From: Lysobacteraceae bacterium
GTDB taxonomy: Bacteria; Pseudomonadota; Gammaproteobacteria; Xanthomonadales; Rhodanobacteraceae
Reading direction: 5' to 3'
Assembly (NCBI GenBank): GCA_004143945.1
Contig: SEHB01000013.1
Location: 1-64,000 of the forward strand
Length of the DNA stretch: 64,000 bases
This document shows positions 8,381 through 21,975 of the stretch, in pieces (positions within the stretch are counted from its first letter, which is position 1; each line of letters opens with the position of its first letter). The notes under the pieces were generated by a model that was not told the origin of the DNA, did no database searches, and saw only the letters and a program-made list of their open reading frames with translations. The position numbers were made by a program, and so were the translations under genes.

Positions 8381-9687
8381 AGAACGTCCTCGCCACGCTG
8401 TTGCTCGCGACCGCCGCTTTCGCGGCGCAGGCCGCCGACGTCTCGACCGTCGATGCCGCGCTCGCGCGCGCGCAGCAGGCGCACCAGCCCGTGTTCATCG
8501 ATTTCACCGCGCCGTGGTGCTACTCGTGCTACTTCATGGCGAGCCACGTATTGAACGGCGCCGAGTGGGCCGCGCTCAAGCGTCGCGCGGTGACGGTGGA
8601 GGTCGATGCCGACTCCCCGGACGGTGCGGCCTGGATGAAGAAACTCGAGGTCAAGGCGCTGCCGGCTTACGTCGTCCTCGACGAACACGGCAAGGAGCGC
8701 GGCCGCATCCTCGCCGAGCAACCGCGCGCGAAGTTCTACCCGATGCTCGACGCGATCCTCGCCGGTGCCGGCACGCTCGACGACTACCGCGCGAAGGCGC
8801 AGGCCGGCGACGCCGAGGCCGCACGCACCGTGCTCGCGTCCTACCAGGCGCGCGGCGACGGCAAGGGCGGCCTCGACTGGTACGCGACGCTCCCTGCGAC
8901 ACTGCGCGCGAAGCTCGAGCGCGATGAACGCGCGACGCTGCTGCGCGACCGCCTCGCGCTGCAGCGTGCGCGCACGGACAAGGACGATGCCGCGGCCGTC
9001 GCCGCCGCGCAGCGCGTGCTCGCGGGCGATCCGGGCTGCGAACGCCTCTACGTCGTCATGGACCTGCTCGGCGCAAGCGAGGCGATGCCCAAAGCCGAGC
9101 GCGAACCGATCCTGCGCGCACAGAAGCCCGCGCTCGATGCGCTGCTCGCGCGCGACGTGTTCGTCGCCTCGCCGACCTGCGCCGACCAGCGCAGCGCGGT
9201 GTTCGCGAGCGCCGAACTCGCGGCCGCGCTCGGCGACGCCGCCGGCGAGAAAGCCGCGCTCGATCGCGGCATCGCGGCCACGCGCGCGGCGCTCGGCGAC
9301 GACATCGGCAAGGACCGCAACGCGGCCGACAACCTGCGCGTGTACCTCACGATGGCCAAGCGCACGGCCGAACTCGACGCGCTGTTCCCGAAGCTGATCG
9401 CCGCGTATCCCGACGATTACGTCTACCCGTATCGCTGGGGTCGCAGCCTGCTCGAACGTGGCGATGCGGCGAAGGCGCTGCCGTTGCTCGAGCAGGCGGC
9501 CGAGAAGGCCTACGGCGTGAACCGCCTGACCGTCGCGAAGCTGCGCGTCGATGCGCTCTCCGCGCTCGGTCGCGCGGATGAAGCCAAGTCCGTCGCGAGC
9601 GAGGTGCTCGAACTCAACGGCGCGTGGTTCCCGCAGCAATCGGCCGAGCTGCGCAAGGCGGCGGGCATCGGCGAAGCCAGCCACTGA
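8377..9687 (+). CDS. Exported thioredoxin-domain protein with C-terminal TPR-like helices
   Basis: A 436-aa protein. A Sec signal peptide (MKNVLATLLLATAAFAAQA) is followed by a thioredoxin fold with TAPWCYSCYF (Cys48, Cys51) and the cis-proline segment VKALPAYVVLD, resembling the C-terminal domain of DsbD or DUF255-type thioredoxins. Residues from about 130 onward are alanine-rich helical repeats, including RWGRSLLERGDAAKALPLLEQA, a TPR-like motif. A periplasmic disulfide reductase or chaperone role is likely. The ATG overlaps the stop of the prolyl oligopeptidase, suggesting the pair handles envelope proteins or peptides together. Confidence 0.85.
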   Translation: MKNVLATLLLATAAFAAQAADVSTVDAALARAQQAHQPVFIDFTAPWCYSCYFMASHVLNGAEWAALKRRAVTVEVDADSPDGAAWMKKLEVKALPAYVVLDEHGKERGRILAEQPRAKFYPMLDAILAGAGTLDDYRAKAQAGDAEAARTVLASYQARGDGKGGLDWYATLPATLRAKLERDERATLLRDRLALQRARTDKDDAAAVAAAQRVLAGDPGCERLYVVMDLLGASEAMPKAEREPILRAQKPALDALLARDVFVASPTCADQRSAVFASAELAAALGDAAGEKAALDRGIAATRAALGDDIGKDRNAADNLRVYLTMAKRTAELDALFPKLIAAYPDDYVYPYRWGRSLLERGDAAKALPLLEQAAEKAYGVNRLTVAKLRVDALSALGRADEAKSVASEVLELNGAWFPQQSAELRKAAGIGEASH

Positions 9688-9708
9688 CCCGCCGGCGCGG
9701 GGGGATCT

Positions 9709-9874
9709 CGCAAGAAGCGCCGGCCGGACTGCGGCCGTGCAGCCTACGACGTCGCCAGAGCCTGCCCGCACGCGTTGCAGAATGCCTTTGTAGGCTGGAC
9801 GCGCGCAGCGCGGCCGGCGCTCCCGGCGCGCAGGGTTCCCGCAAGAAGCGCCGGCCGGCCTGCGGCCGTCCAGC

Positions 9875-9879
<5 letters not shown>
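9709..9879. repeat. GTAG-type palindromic repeats; the TAG of the right end is the kinase stop codon
   Basis: A single inverted unit lies at 9709-9749 (gccggccggactgcggccgt, then gcagcctac). A pair follows at 9790-9879: a forward gtaggctggacgcgcgcagc unit and an inverted gcgccggccggcctgcggcc unit ending cagcctac. The last CTA (9875-9877), read on the minus strand, is the TAG stop of the Ser/Thr kinase gene. Confidence 0.85.
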
Positions 9880-12664
<2,785 letters not shown>

Positions 12665-12987
12665 GCGGACTCCCCTTCCGACGATCCGGCCAGTCAAGCC
12701 GAGTCGGGGTTCCGCGGCAAGTCCCGTTCGGCAGTCCGCGGTGTCGGCTCGGCGCAGCCGGGCGGGTGGCCCGCAGGCCGCGCGTCCGGCCTGCCTTGCG
12801 TTTCGTGCGCCACGCGACGCACCGCGGCCGGTGCGCGTCCGTGCAGCCGTAGAGGCAGCACCGCGACTGGGCGACCGGATGCTGCGGCGCCGCAATGTTT
12901 GCCGTATCCTGCGCGTCCCCTGTCGCGGGCCCTGCCCGCGCGCTTTCCTCGCGCCGCTGCGGCGGGCGACCTTGCCAGGAGTCATGC
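12665..12987. promoter_or_regulatory. Divergent promoter region between the Ser/Thr kinase and ppa
   Basis: These 323 bases hold no supported gene. TATCCT near 12905 (gccgtatcctgcgcg) is a reasonable -10 for ppa, about 80 bases ahead of its GTG. No operator-like repeat was evident. Confidence 0.4.
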
Positions 12988-13536
12988 GTGGGCCTTGAAC
13001 GTGTTCCCGCCGGTGCCGACGTGCCGCACCAGATCAATGTCGTCATCGAGATCCCGAAGGATGCCGAGCCGGTCAAGTACGAAGTCGACAAGGCCTCCGG
13101 CGCGATCTTCGTCGACCGCGTGCTGTCGACGCCGATGCGCTATCCATGCAACTACGGTTACGTGCCGCACACGCTCGGCGGCGACGGCGATCCGCTCGAC
13201 GCACTCGTGATCCTTCCGTTGCCGCTGGTGCCGGGTTCGGTCGTGCGATGCCGCCCGGTCGGCATGCTGAAGATGACCGACGAGGCCGGCGCGGACGAGA
13301 AGCTCGTGGTGGTGCCGATCGCGAAGGTGTTCGCGGGTTACGCGCACATCGACGACATCGCGCGCGTGTCCGGCCACTGGCTCGAGCGCATCGGCCACTT
13401 CTTCGAGCACTACAAGGATCTCGAGAAGGGCAAGTGGGTCAAGCTCGACGGATGGGCGGACGCCGCCGCGGCGCAAGCGGAAATCCTCGCGGGCGTGCAG
13501 CGCTACGCGGCCGCGGTGGACAAGCCGGTGTTCTGA
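12988..13536 (+). CDS. ppa: Inorganic pyrophosphatase, family I
   Basis: Hydrolyses PPi to phosphate in the cytosol, pulling biosynthetic reactions forward. The 182-aa sequence aligns with the E. coli enzyme from the start: MGLERVPAGADVPHQINVV, then RYPCNYGYV, the signature DGDPLDALV (metal-binding Asp66, Asp68 and Asp71), CRPVGMLKMTDEAG and the C-terminal HFFEHYKDLEKGKWVK. I chose GTG 12988 because AGGA (12977-12980) is correctly spaced and the protein then has the family's N-terminus. The coexistence with PPi-PFK and H+-PPase implies competition for the same PPi pool. Confidence 0.96.
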   Translation: MGLERVPAGADVPHQINVVIEIPKDAEPVKYEVDKASGAIFVDRVLSTPMRYPCNYGYVPHTLGGDGDPLDALVILPLPLVPGSVVRCRPVGMLKMTDEAGADEKLVVVPIAKVFAGYAHIDDIARVSGHWLERIGHFFEHYKDLEKGKWVKLDGWADAAAAQAEILAGVQRYAAAVDKPVF

Positions 13537-13633
13537 TCGACGTCGCGACGCCCGCGGAGATTTCCGCAGCGCGCGCGTCGTGTTGTCCCGGGGCAACGCG
13601 TGCGCGCGCGTTGCAGCGCACGCCCGGACGCGC

Positions 13634-15292
13634 TCAGCCCTCCTCGGGTTCGAGGTCGAGGTGGCTGTGCACGATGTCCTTGTCGGTGCCCGAGGCGATC
13701 GCTTCGCGCACCCGCCAGATCGAGACCTCGGTGCCGCGGAAATGCGCGCTGAAGTACGGCTGCGCGCGAAAGCGGTACTCCGGGTAGAAGCTCATGACCA
13801 TGCCGTCCGGATGCTCGTCGGCCCAGCGCTGCAGTGACTGCATGTCGTATAACGCGGGGATCGGCTCGACCAGCCGCCCGGCGAATTCGTACACGCCGTG
13901 GTGCCAGAACATGTGCACGAGCGGCGTGCCCTGCTGCTGCAGCGAGCGCACAACCTGCGAGACCGTCTGCGGGTTGTAGCGTTCACCGGTACCGTGCGCG
14001 ACGGCGAGCTTGACCACGAGCACGAGCGCGAGCGATGCGAGTGCGGGAGCCGCGAGCGTCTGGCGGCGCCGCGTTGCGAGGAACAGCACGACGCCGATCG
14101 CAGCCGCGAGCGCGCCCCACCACGGCGAGATGTCGGCCACCGCGGCGAGGTGGCGATCGCCCTCGGCGCGGAACGGCATCCACGCGAGTACCGCGCCGAT
14201 GCATCCGAGCACGAGCGCGAACAACCCGCTGCGAACGCGCCAGCCGCCGCGATCGAGCAGCACCGCTCCGATCAGCGCGAGGGGCGGGATCGCCGGCAAC
14301 AGGTAGTGCGGCTGCTTGCCGCCGATCATCGAGAACACCAGCAGCATCGCGACGAGCCAGGCGAGGCCGAGGCGCATCGCCGGCTCGCCGAGCAGCGCGC
14401 GCAGCGAGGCGAGCTTGCCGCGCAGCACGAGCGGCCACGGCAGGATCATCAACGGGAACACGATGCCGTACCACCACCACGGGCGGCCGTGCGTACTCGC
14501 GCCCTTGACGCCATGGATGCGATCGATCGTCTGGCGCAGGAAGATCGCGTGCGCATAGTCGGGGCCGCCGTGGAGCGCGGCCGGAATCGCCCATGCGAGC
14601 GCGACCGCGGCGCCGGCCAGCAGCGCGAGCGCGAGCGCGCCGAGGTAGCGCCACAGGCGTTCGCGCAGCGCGTCCCTCGCCCACCAGGGCGCGGTCAGCG
14701 CGACCACGCCGACATCGAGCAGCATCACCGGCCCCTTGACGAGGACGCCGAGGCCGATCGCGCCGCCAGTCAGCACGATGCCGCGCGCGAGCCGCGCGCC
14801 CGTGAGGTCGACGATGCCGTGCACGCCGAGCAGGACGCAGGTCGTCAGCAGCACGTCGAACATGATCGCGTTCGCGAACGCGCCGAAGTAGATCGTGCCG
14901 AGCAGGATCCAGACCGAATGCCGCGCGGCCTGGTCGGAATGGGTGAGCCGCAGCGCGAGGCGGTGCATCAGCACGAGGCTCGCGGCCGAACACACCAGCG
15001 CCATCGCGCGGCCGGTCCACGCGTGCACGCCGGTCAGCAGCCAGCCGAGGTTGATCAGCCAGAACAGCATCGGCGGCTTGTGCGCATAGGTCGCGCCGTT
15101 GAGATGCGGCACGAGCCACTCGCCACCGTGGCGCATTTCCCAGGCGACGGCGAGGTAGCGCGTTTCGTCGATCGGAACCGGCGGCAGCAGGAACACCAGC
15201 GGCACCAGCAGCAGCAGCGCGAGCAGCAGCGAGGGGTCGAGCAGGTGGCGCCAGGTCGGCGACGCGGTCAACGGGAACGGCGAGGTCGGCAC
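13634..15292 (-). CDS. ArnT-like glycosyltransferase family 39 membrane protein
   Basis: A 552-aa polytopic protein of the dolichyl-phosphate-mannose mannosyltransferase/ArnT superfamily, which transfers a sugar from a lipid carrier to lipid A or protein at the periplasmic face. The N-terminal loop carries IDETRYLAVAWEM, with the conserved acidic residue after the first helix, and YAHKPPMLFW, both hallmarks of the family. About 11-12 membrane helices follow, with a small C-terminal soluble domain. The start is GTG 15292; no other in-frame start fits better. No arn operon neighbours are present, so the donor and acceptor are unknown. Confidence 0.85.
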   Translation of the reverse strand: MPTSPFPLTASPTWRHLLDPSLLLALLLLVPLVFLLPPVPIDETRYLAVAWEMRHGGEWLVPHLNGATYAHKPPMLFWLINLGWLLTGVHAWTGRAMALVCSAASLVLMHRLALRLTHSDQAARHSVWILLGTIYFGAFANAIMFDVLLTTCVLLGVHGIVDLTGARLARGIVLTGGAIGLGVLVKGPVMLLDVGVVALTAPWWARDALRERLWRYLGALALALLAGAAVALAWAIPAALHGGPDYAHAIFLRQTIDRIHGVKGASTHGRPWWWYGIVFPLMILPWPLVLRGKLASLRALLGEPAMRLGLAWLVAMLLVFSMIGGKQPHYLLPAIPPLALIGAVLLDRGGWRVRSGLFALVLGCIGAVLAWMPFRAEGDRHLAAVADISPWWGALAAAIGVVLFLATRRRQTLAAPALASLALVLVVKLAVAHGTGERYNPQTVSQVVRSLQQQGTPLVHMFWHHGVYEFAGRLVEPIPALYDMQSLQRWADEHPDGMVMSFYPEYRFRAQPYFSAHFRGTEVSIWRVREAIASGTDKDIVHSHLDLEPEEG

Positions 15293-15378
15293 GGGGCGGC
15301 GGGTACGGGGCCAAACGGCGATCTTGGCATGCTTTCGCCGCGCATGCGCATCGAGGCTCGGTTGCGTGGTGGTCGGAA

Positions 15379-15530
15379 GCTGGACGCGCGCAGAACGGCA
15401 CCGGCCGACCTTCGGTCATCCAGCTACCGGTCAATGCGCTTGTTCGTAGGCTGGACGCGCGCAGCGCGGCCGGCTTCGCGGCACGCGACGAAGCAAAAGC
15501 GCCGGCCGACCTGCGGTCGTCCAGCCTACG
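15379..15530. repeat. Two GTAG-type palindromic repeats in tandem
   Basis: The first copy (15379-15426) is degenerate: agctggacgcgcgcagaacg followed by an inverted ccggccgaccttcggtcatc half. The second (15446-15530) is complete, with gtaggctggacgcgcgcagc forward and gccggccgacctgcggtcgt inverted. They lie between two minus-strand genes; the DUF2333 gene stops (TGA) 10 bases beyond the second copy. Confidence 0.85.
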
Positions 15531-15539
15531 AAATGCGCC

Positions 15540-16556
15540 TCAGCCGCGCTCGAGCAACCTGCGCAGGTCGATCATCGCGGCGTTCGCGCGCGAAATGTAA
15601 TTGGCCATCACGAGCGAATGGTTGGCGAAGAATCCGAACGGCCGGCCGTTCAGCACGATCGGGCTGCCGAGCGACTTCTGCGACTCCTCGAGTTCGCGGA
15701 TCACCTGGTCGAGGCTGACCAGCGCGTTCTTGTCGCGCAGCACCGGAGCGAAGTCGATGCGGATCGCCTCGAGCTGTTCGCGCAGCGCCCAGCTGTAGCC
15801 ACGCGCCTCGTAGAAGTTGTCGTCGATCTTCAGCCACGGGGTCTGCACCAAGCGCGGGCTGTCGGCCGGCTTGGACTGCTGCGCATTCGGGTCGCCCGCG
15901 AGGTCGGTGTCGACGCGGACCTGGCCGGCGGCGGCCGACAGGCGCTGCGACAGCGAACCGAGCCGAGTCGACGCGACCTGCAGGTAGTCGGCGAGGTTGT
16001 CCGCGCGCGCATAGAACTGCGCATTGGTCGGGTCGTTGTCGGTGAGTCGCGCGAGGTAGCCGTCGACGTGCGTGAGCGCCTTGCGATACTGGCCTTCCGA
16101 ACTCGGCAGCAGCCAGCGGTCGTTGGGCGAACTGAACAGCGGCTCGGCTTCCTGCAGGTCGCGGTCCTCGACCGACTGCGTCTGCGAACGGCTGAGGTCG
16201 TTGCGCAAGGCACGCGCGAGGTCGCGCGTCGCGGTCAGCACGCCGAATTCCCAGTTCGGCACGTTGTCCATCAGCAGGCCGGGCGGGAACAGGTCGTTGC
16301 TGAGGTAACCGCCACGCTTGTCGAGCAGCGTGCGCGCCGAGGCCATCAGCGTGGCAGTCGTGACGCTGCCGGTGGTCAGCGGCTGGCGACGCTCGCTCGC
16401 CGCGCGCTGCGCGTTCGCACCGACGTCGAAGTGCGCGGGCTCGTAGTCCCACCACCACATCAGCGCGAGCACGACGATTGCGTACACGAGCAGCACCGCG
16501 CCGAGCGCGCGCAGCAGCCACGACTTTCGATTCGCCTGTGTTGCCGTCGCTTCCAC
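15540..16556 (-). CDS. DUF2333 family membrane-anchored protein
   Basis: A 338-aa protein with one N-terminal membrane helix (about 12-34, ending MWWWDYEP) and a large helical periplasmic domain. The sequence matches the DUF2333 family as I remember it: a short cytosolic tail, the WWD motif after the helix, GGYLSNDLFPPG, MDNVPNWEFGVL, and a C-terminal region noting NHSLVMANYISRANAAMIDLR. Function is unknown; the family is common in gammaproteobacteria. The start is GTG 16556 with GGGAG upstream. A repeat lies just after the stop. Confidence 0.85.
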   Translation of the reverse strand: MEATATQANRKSWLLRALGAVLLVYAIVVLALMWWWDYEPAHFDVGANAQRAASERRQPLTTGSVTTATLMASARTLLDKRGGYLSNDLFPPGLLMDNVPNWEFGVLTATRDLARALRNDLSRSQTQSVEDRDLQEAEPLFSSPNDRWLLPSSEGQYRKALTHVDGYLARLTDNDPTNAQFYARADNLADYLQVASTRLGSLSQRLSAAAGQVRVDTDLAGDPNAQQSKPADSPRLVQTPWLKIDDNFYEARGYSWALREQLEAIRIDFAPVLRDKNALVSLDQVIRELEESQKSLGSPIVLNGRPFGFFANHSLVMANYISRANAAMIDLRRLLERG

Positions 16557-16685
16557 GTTTCCACTCCCGCTTCGCCGGCGGCCATCTTGCCACGCGGCTG
16601 CGCCGGCGCGCGAGTGCGCAGTTGCTGCCGCAGCCGCAGCCGCAGCCGTGATGTTGCACGGAGATGCCTGCGCGACCCGGCTTGG

Positions 16686-17252
16686 TCAGGAACCGGGCTT
16701 TGCGGGTTCGCCCTTCTTGCCGAAATCCTCCATTAGCGTCTTCATGTCCTCGGCGTGTTCTTCCTCGACCGCGAGGATCTGCTCGAGCATGCGCTTGGTG
16801 GTGGTGTCGCGGTCGCCGATGTACTGGATGATCTCGCGGTAGCTGTCGATCGCGATGCGCTCGGCGACGAGGTTCTCCTGGATCATCGCCGCGAGTTCCT
16901 CGGGAACGACGAACTCGGAATGGCTGCGGGACGTGAGTCCCTCCGGGGAGAAGTTCGGCGTGCCATCGAGCTGCGTGATGCGTTCGGCGATCTGGTCGGC
17001 GTGCTGCTGCTCCTCGATCGCATGCTCGAGGAACTCGGCGGCGACGCTCTTCGCGTTGATGCCGGAGGCCAGGTAGTGGTGCGCCTTGTAGCGCAGCACG
17101 CAGACGAGCTCGGTCGCGAGCGCCTCGTTGAGCAGCTTCAGCACCGTCTCGCGGTCGAGCGTGTAGCTGGCGGTGACGGCGCCGCGCTCCATGTGCTCGC
17201 GTGCGCGCTCGCGGATCGTCTGGATGTCGGAGAGAAACGGTTGCGCGGACAT
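16686..17252 (-). CDS. Ferritin-like (bacterioferritin/Dps-type) protein
   Basis: A 188-aa four-helix protein with ferroxidase-type ligands: Glu in NEALATELVCVLRYKAHH, ExxH in LEHAIEEQQHADQIAERI, and a second Glu/ExxH set in ENLVAERIAIDSYREII and AVEEEHAEDM. It likely oxidises and stores iron or protects against peroxide. ATG 17252 is preceded by GGAGG; a longer in-frame start at 17306 lacks such a site and adds a basic, non-conserved tail. It lies 111 bases downstream of thiC on the same strand. Haem-binding Met is not obvious, so non-haem ferritin-like is the safest name. Confidence 0.85.
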   Translation of the reverse strand: MSAQPFLSDIQTIRERAREHMERGAVTASYTLDRETVLKLLNEALATELVCVLRYKAHHYLASGINAKSVAAEFLEHAIEEQQHADQIAERITQLDGTPNFSPEGLTSRSHSEFVVPEELAAMIQENLVAERIAIDSYREIIQYIGDRDTTTKRMLEQILAVEEEHAEDMKTLMEDFGKKGEPAKPGS

Positions 17253-17363
17253 GCGGCCTCCTGCGGATGCGGTGGCGGGCGACGGATGCGCGGCCCGTCG
17301 CCGCATCTTACGTGCACGCCGCGCGTGCGACCTGACCGCCGGCTGAGTGCAGGCGTCCGCGCG

Positions 17364-19429
<2,066 letters not shown>

Positions 19430-19637
19430 GGCGCGCATTCAACCACGTTCGAGCCGGAGCGGCCAGCTGCTGCCTGCGGAACTGCCTCAATCCCGAGTTG
19501 ATCCAAGGCCGCGCAGGGGTTTGGTGCCACGGAACGATCGCGCAAGAATCAGGCCGAAGCCTGCCGCAAGCGGCGCGCTGTCGGAGGCGCGCATACTGCG
19601 ACGACGCCGCGCCCGGCGGCGTCAGTGGAGAATCCGC

Positions 19638-20174
19638 ATGGCAGCCAGGACCACGACCATGAACCGCCTTTCTTCCCTGCCCCGCGTGCTGCAGGCCGTG
19701 TTGCTGCTCGCACCGCTCGCGCTTTCCGCAGCCGACGCGCGCGTGAAGCTGGACTGGACCGATCCCGAAAAATTCACCGACACGCGCCAGAGCATGTGCA
19801 GCTCGACGATCGGGCCCGACGAGTGGCTCGGCGAGCTCGCGCGGCATGTCGAGTCTCGCGCGGCGAAACAGATCGAGCCCGGGCAGCACCTTGCGATCAC
19901 GATCACCGACGTGCGTCGCGCGGGCCAGTGCGAGCCGTGGCGCGGGCCGCAGGCGTCCGACGTGCGCATCGTGAAGGAACCGCATTCGCCGCGCATCGAC
20001 CTTCGCTACGTGTTGTCCGACGCGGACGGCAAGGTGCTGCGAGAAGGAACCGGGGAGCTGCGCGACCTCGCGTTCCTGCAGAGGGGGACCCTCAACGCGA
20101 ACGATCCGCTGCGGTTCGAGAAGCGCATGCTCGACGACTGGCTGCACAAGACCTTCCCGGCACACGCGCCGTAG
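19638..20174 (+). CDS. DUF3016 family exported protein
   Basis: A 178-aa secreted or periplasmic protein: signal peptide through about residue 36 (LLLAPLALSAADA), then the DUF3016 pattern with VKLDWTDPEKFTDTRQSMC near the start of the mature part, DEWLGELARHVESRAA and ITITDVRRAGQCEPW. Two cysteines may form a disulfide. Function is unknown. ATG 19638 has GTGGAG seven bases ahead; ATG 19659 is a possible alternative. Its TAG stop is the head of a degenerate repeat (gtaggccggac). Confidence 0.8.
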   Translation: MAARTTTMNRLSSLPRVLQAVLLLAPLALSAADARVKLDWTDPEKFTDTRQSMCSSTIGPDEWLGELARHVESRAAKQIEPGQHLAITITDVRRAGQCEPWRGPQASDVRIVKEPHSPRIDLRYVLSDADGKVLREGTGELRDLAFLQRGTLNANDPLRFEKRMLDDWLHKTFPAHAP

Positions 20175-20200
20175 GCCGGACGAGCGCAGATCATCCAGTC
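20171..20200 (+). repeat. Degenerate GTAG repeat supplying a stop codon
   Basis: The sequence gtaggccggacgagcgcaga followed by tcatccagtc looks like a decayed copy of the gtaggctggacg... repeat with its closing ...tccagcctac arm partly lost. The TAG (20172-20174) ends the DUF3016 gene. Confidence 0.6.
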
Positions 20201-20209
20201 CCGTGCGCG

Positions 20210-20441
20210 CTGAGCGCAGCGGACGAAGTCCGCGGAGTCGAAGCGCCGCGCGTGCCGCGATACCACCGCGAACGGCCCCTTCGACTCCGACCTTCGGTCT
20301 GCGCTCAGGGCGAACGGGGGGAGTCCGTTCCGGCTGAGCGCAGCGGACGAAGTCCGCGGAGTCGAAGCGCCGCGCGTACCGCGATACCACCGCGAACGGG
20401 CCCTTCGACTCCGACCCTCGGTCTGCGCTCAGGGCGAACGG
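20210..20441. repeat. Two tandem copies of a palindromic element, period 124 bp
   Basis: Copies at 20210-20317 and 20334-20441 are almost identical. Each opens with ctgagcgcag and closes with its exact complement ctgcgctcag, with inner arms gaagtccgcggagtcgaag and cttcgactccgacc that also pair, giving a long hairpin. They fill most of the 373-base gap between the DUF3016 gene and pepQ. Confidence 0.9.
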
Positions 20442-20547
20442 AGAGGTGTGCTGGTTGCGCGTTCAGCGCGCGAGGGAGCAACGCGCGGGCGTTGGCGGCG
20501 CGCAAGCGCCTCGCGCACAATGGCGCATCGACCGCCGGATGCGAGCC

Positions 20548-21879
20548 ATGCCCAACCTGCACCCCGACCTGCACCCGCTCTACGCCGCACACCTCGAGAC
20601 GCTGATGTCTCGCGCCGACAAGGCCCTGCTGCGCGAAGGCTTCGACCACCTCGTGATCGCGGCGGGCCAGCCGTTCGACCAGTTCCTCGACGACCGTCCG
20701 TATCCGTTCGCCGTCAATCCGCACTTCAAGCACTGGCTGCCGCTGACGAAGGCGCCGGGATCCTGGCTCGTCTACACGCCCGGCAAAAAGCCCAGGCTCG
20801 TGTTCCTGCAGCCGCGCGATTACTGGCACGTGGTGCCGGACGCGCCCGCGGGCTACTGGGTCGGGCACTTCGAGATCGTGACGATCCGCGAGGCCAAGGA
20901 GGCGCGCGCGCACCTGCCGAACGATGCCGCGCGTTGCGCGACGATCGGCGAGGCGAACGCGGCGCTCGACGGGTTCGCGCCGAACAACCCGCAGGGCGTG
21001 CTGGACTACCTGCACTGGCACCGCTCGTACAAGACGCCGTACGAACTCGCGATGATGCGCGTGGCGAGCCGGATCGGCGCGCGCTCGCACGTGGCCGCCG
21101 AGCAGGCGTTCCGCAGCGGCTGGTCCGAGCTCGACATCCACGTCGCGTACATGGCGGCTGCGCGCCAGACCGACAACGAGCTGCCGTACGGGAACATCAT
21201 CGCGCTCAACGAGCATGCCGCGGTGCTGCACTACATGGACCTCTCGCACGCGCCCCCTGCGCATGCGCATTCGTTCCTGATCGATGCGGGAGTGAGTTTC
21301 CACGGCTATGCGAGCGACATCACGCGCACCTGGGCGGCCGACACCGACGGCGAGTTCCAGGCGCTCGTCGACGCGGTCGACACGGCGCAGCGCGGACTCG
21401 CGGCGCGCGTGCGCGCGGGGCAGTCGTATCCGGAACTGCACATCCATGCGCACCACGTCCTCGCCGCGATCCTGCGCGAGCACGGGTTCATCCGGATGGA
21501 GCCGGAGGCGGCGCTCGAGTCGGGGGTGTCCTCCACGTTCTTCCCGCACGGACTCGGCCACCCGATCGGCTTGCAGGTGCACGATGTCGCGGGTTTCCAG
21601 GCCAGCGACAGCGGCGGCACGATCGCGCGCCCGCCGCGGCACCCGTACCTGCGGATGACGCGCGCGCTCGAACCCGGCATGGTGGTCACGATCGAGCCGG
21701 GGCTGTATTTCATCGACATGCTGCTGGAGGCCTTGCGCGCGAAGCCCGCGGCCAGGGATGTCGACTGGGCGCGCGTCGACGCGTTCCGCAAGTACGGCGG
21801 CATCCGCATCGAAGACGATGTCGCCTGCACCGAAGGCGAGCCGGAGAACCTCACGCGCGACGCGTTCGCGGGGGTGTAG
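20548..21879 (+). CDS. pepQ: Xaa-Pro dipeptidase
   Basis: A cytosolic metallopeptidase that splits Xaa-Pro dipeptides. It is 443 aa from ATG 20548, exactly the E. coli PepQ length. The pita-bread catalytic domain shows the five metal ligands: Asp in FLIDAGVSFHGYASDITRTW (two), His in HGLGHPIGLQVHD, Glu in TIEPGLYF and Glu in GGIRIEDDV. An alternative ATG at 20539 would add only three residues. CACAAT at about 20517 could be a -10. The tandem palindromes lie directly upstream. Confidence 0.95.
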   Translation: MPNLHPDLHPLYAAHLETLMSRADKALLREGFDHLVIAAGQPFDQFLDDRPYPFAVNPHFKHWLPLTKAPGSWLVYTPGKKPRLVFLQPRDYWHVVPDAPAGYWVGHFEIVTIREAKEARAHLPNDAARCATIGEANAALDGFAPNNPQGVLDYLHWHRSYKTPYELAMMRVASRIGARSHVAAEQAFRSGWSELDIHVAYMAAARQTDNELPYGNIIALNEHAAVLHYMDLSHAPPAHAHSFLIDAGVSFHGYASDITRTWAADTDGEFQALVDAVDTAQRGLAARVRAGQSYPELHIHAHHVLAAILREHGFIRMEPEAALESGVSSTFFPHGLGHPIGLQVHDVAGFQASDSGGTIARPPRHPYLRMTRALEPGMVVTIEPGLYFIDMLLEALRAKPAARDVDWARVDAFRKYGGIRIEDDVACTEGEPENLTRDAFAGV

Positions 21880-21952
21880 ACGCGGCTCGCCGGCGCCGCT
21901 GCGATCGGCGGAGTCGCGACACCGGACAGCGTTGCGATCGTGCAACGGGAAC

Positions 21953-21975
21953 TCCGCGGCTGCGCCGCTCCTACA
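21953..21975 (-). repeat. GTAGGAGCGGCGCAG repeat half supplying a stop codon
   Basis: Read on the minus strand: ctgtaggagcggcgcagccg. This is the second repeat family of the window (GTAGGAGCG...). Its GTAG provides the TAG stop (21971-21973) of the DUF2167-like gene. Confidence 0.75.

Noticed and set aside
20210-20441. A CRISPR array, suggested by two similar units in tandem
   Set aside because: Only two long palindromic copies with no short repeats or unique spacers, so it is a palindromic repeat duplication.
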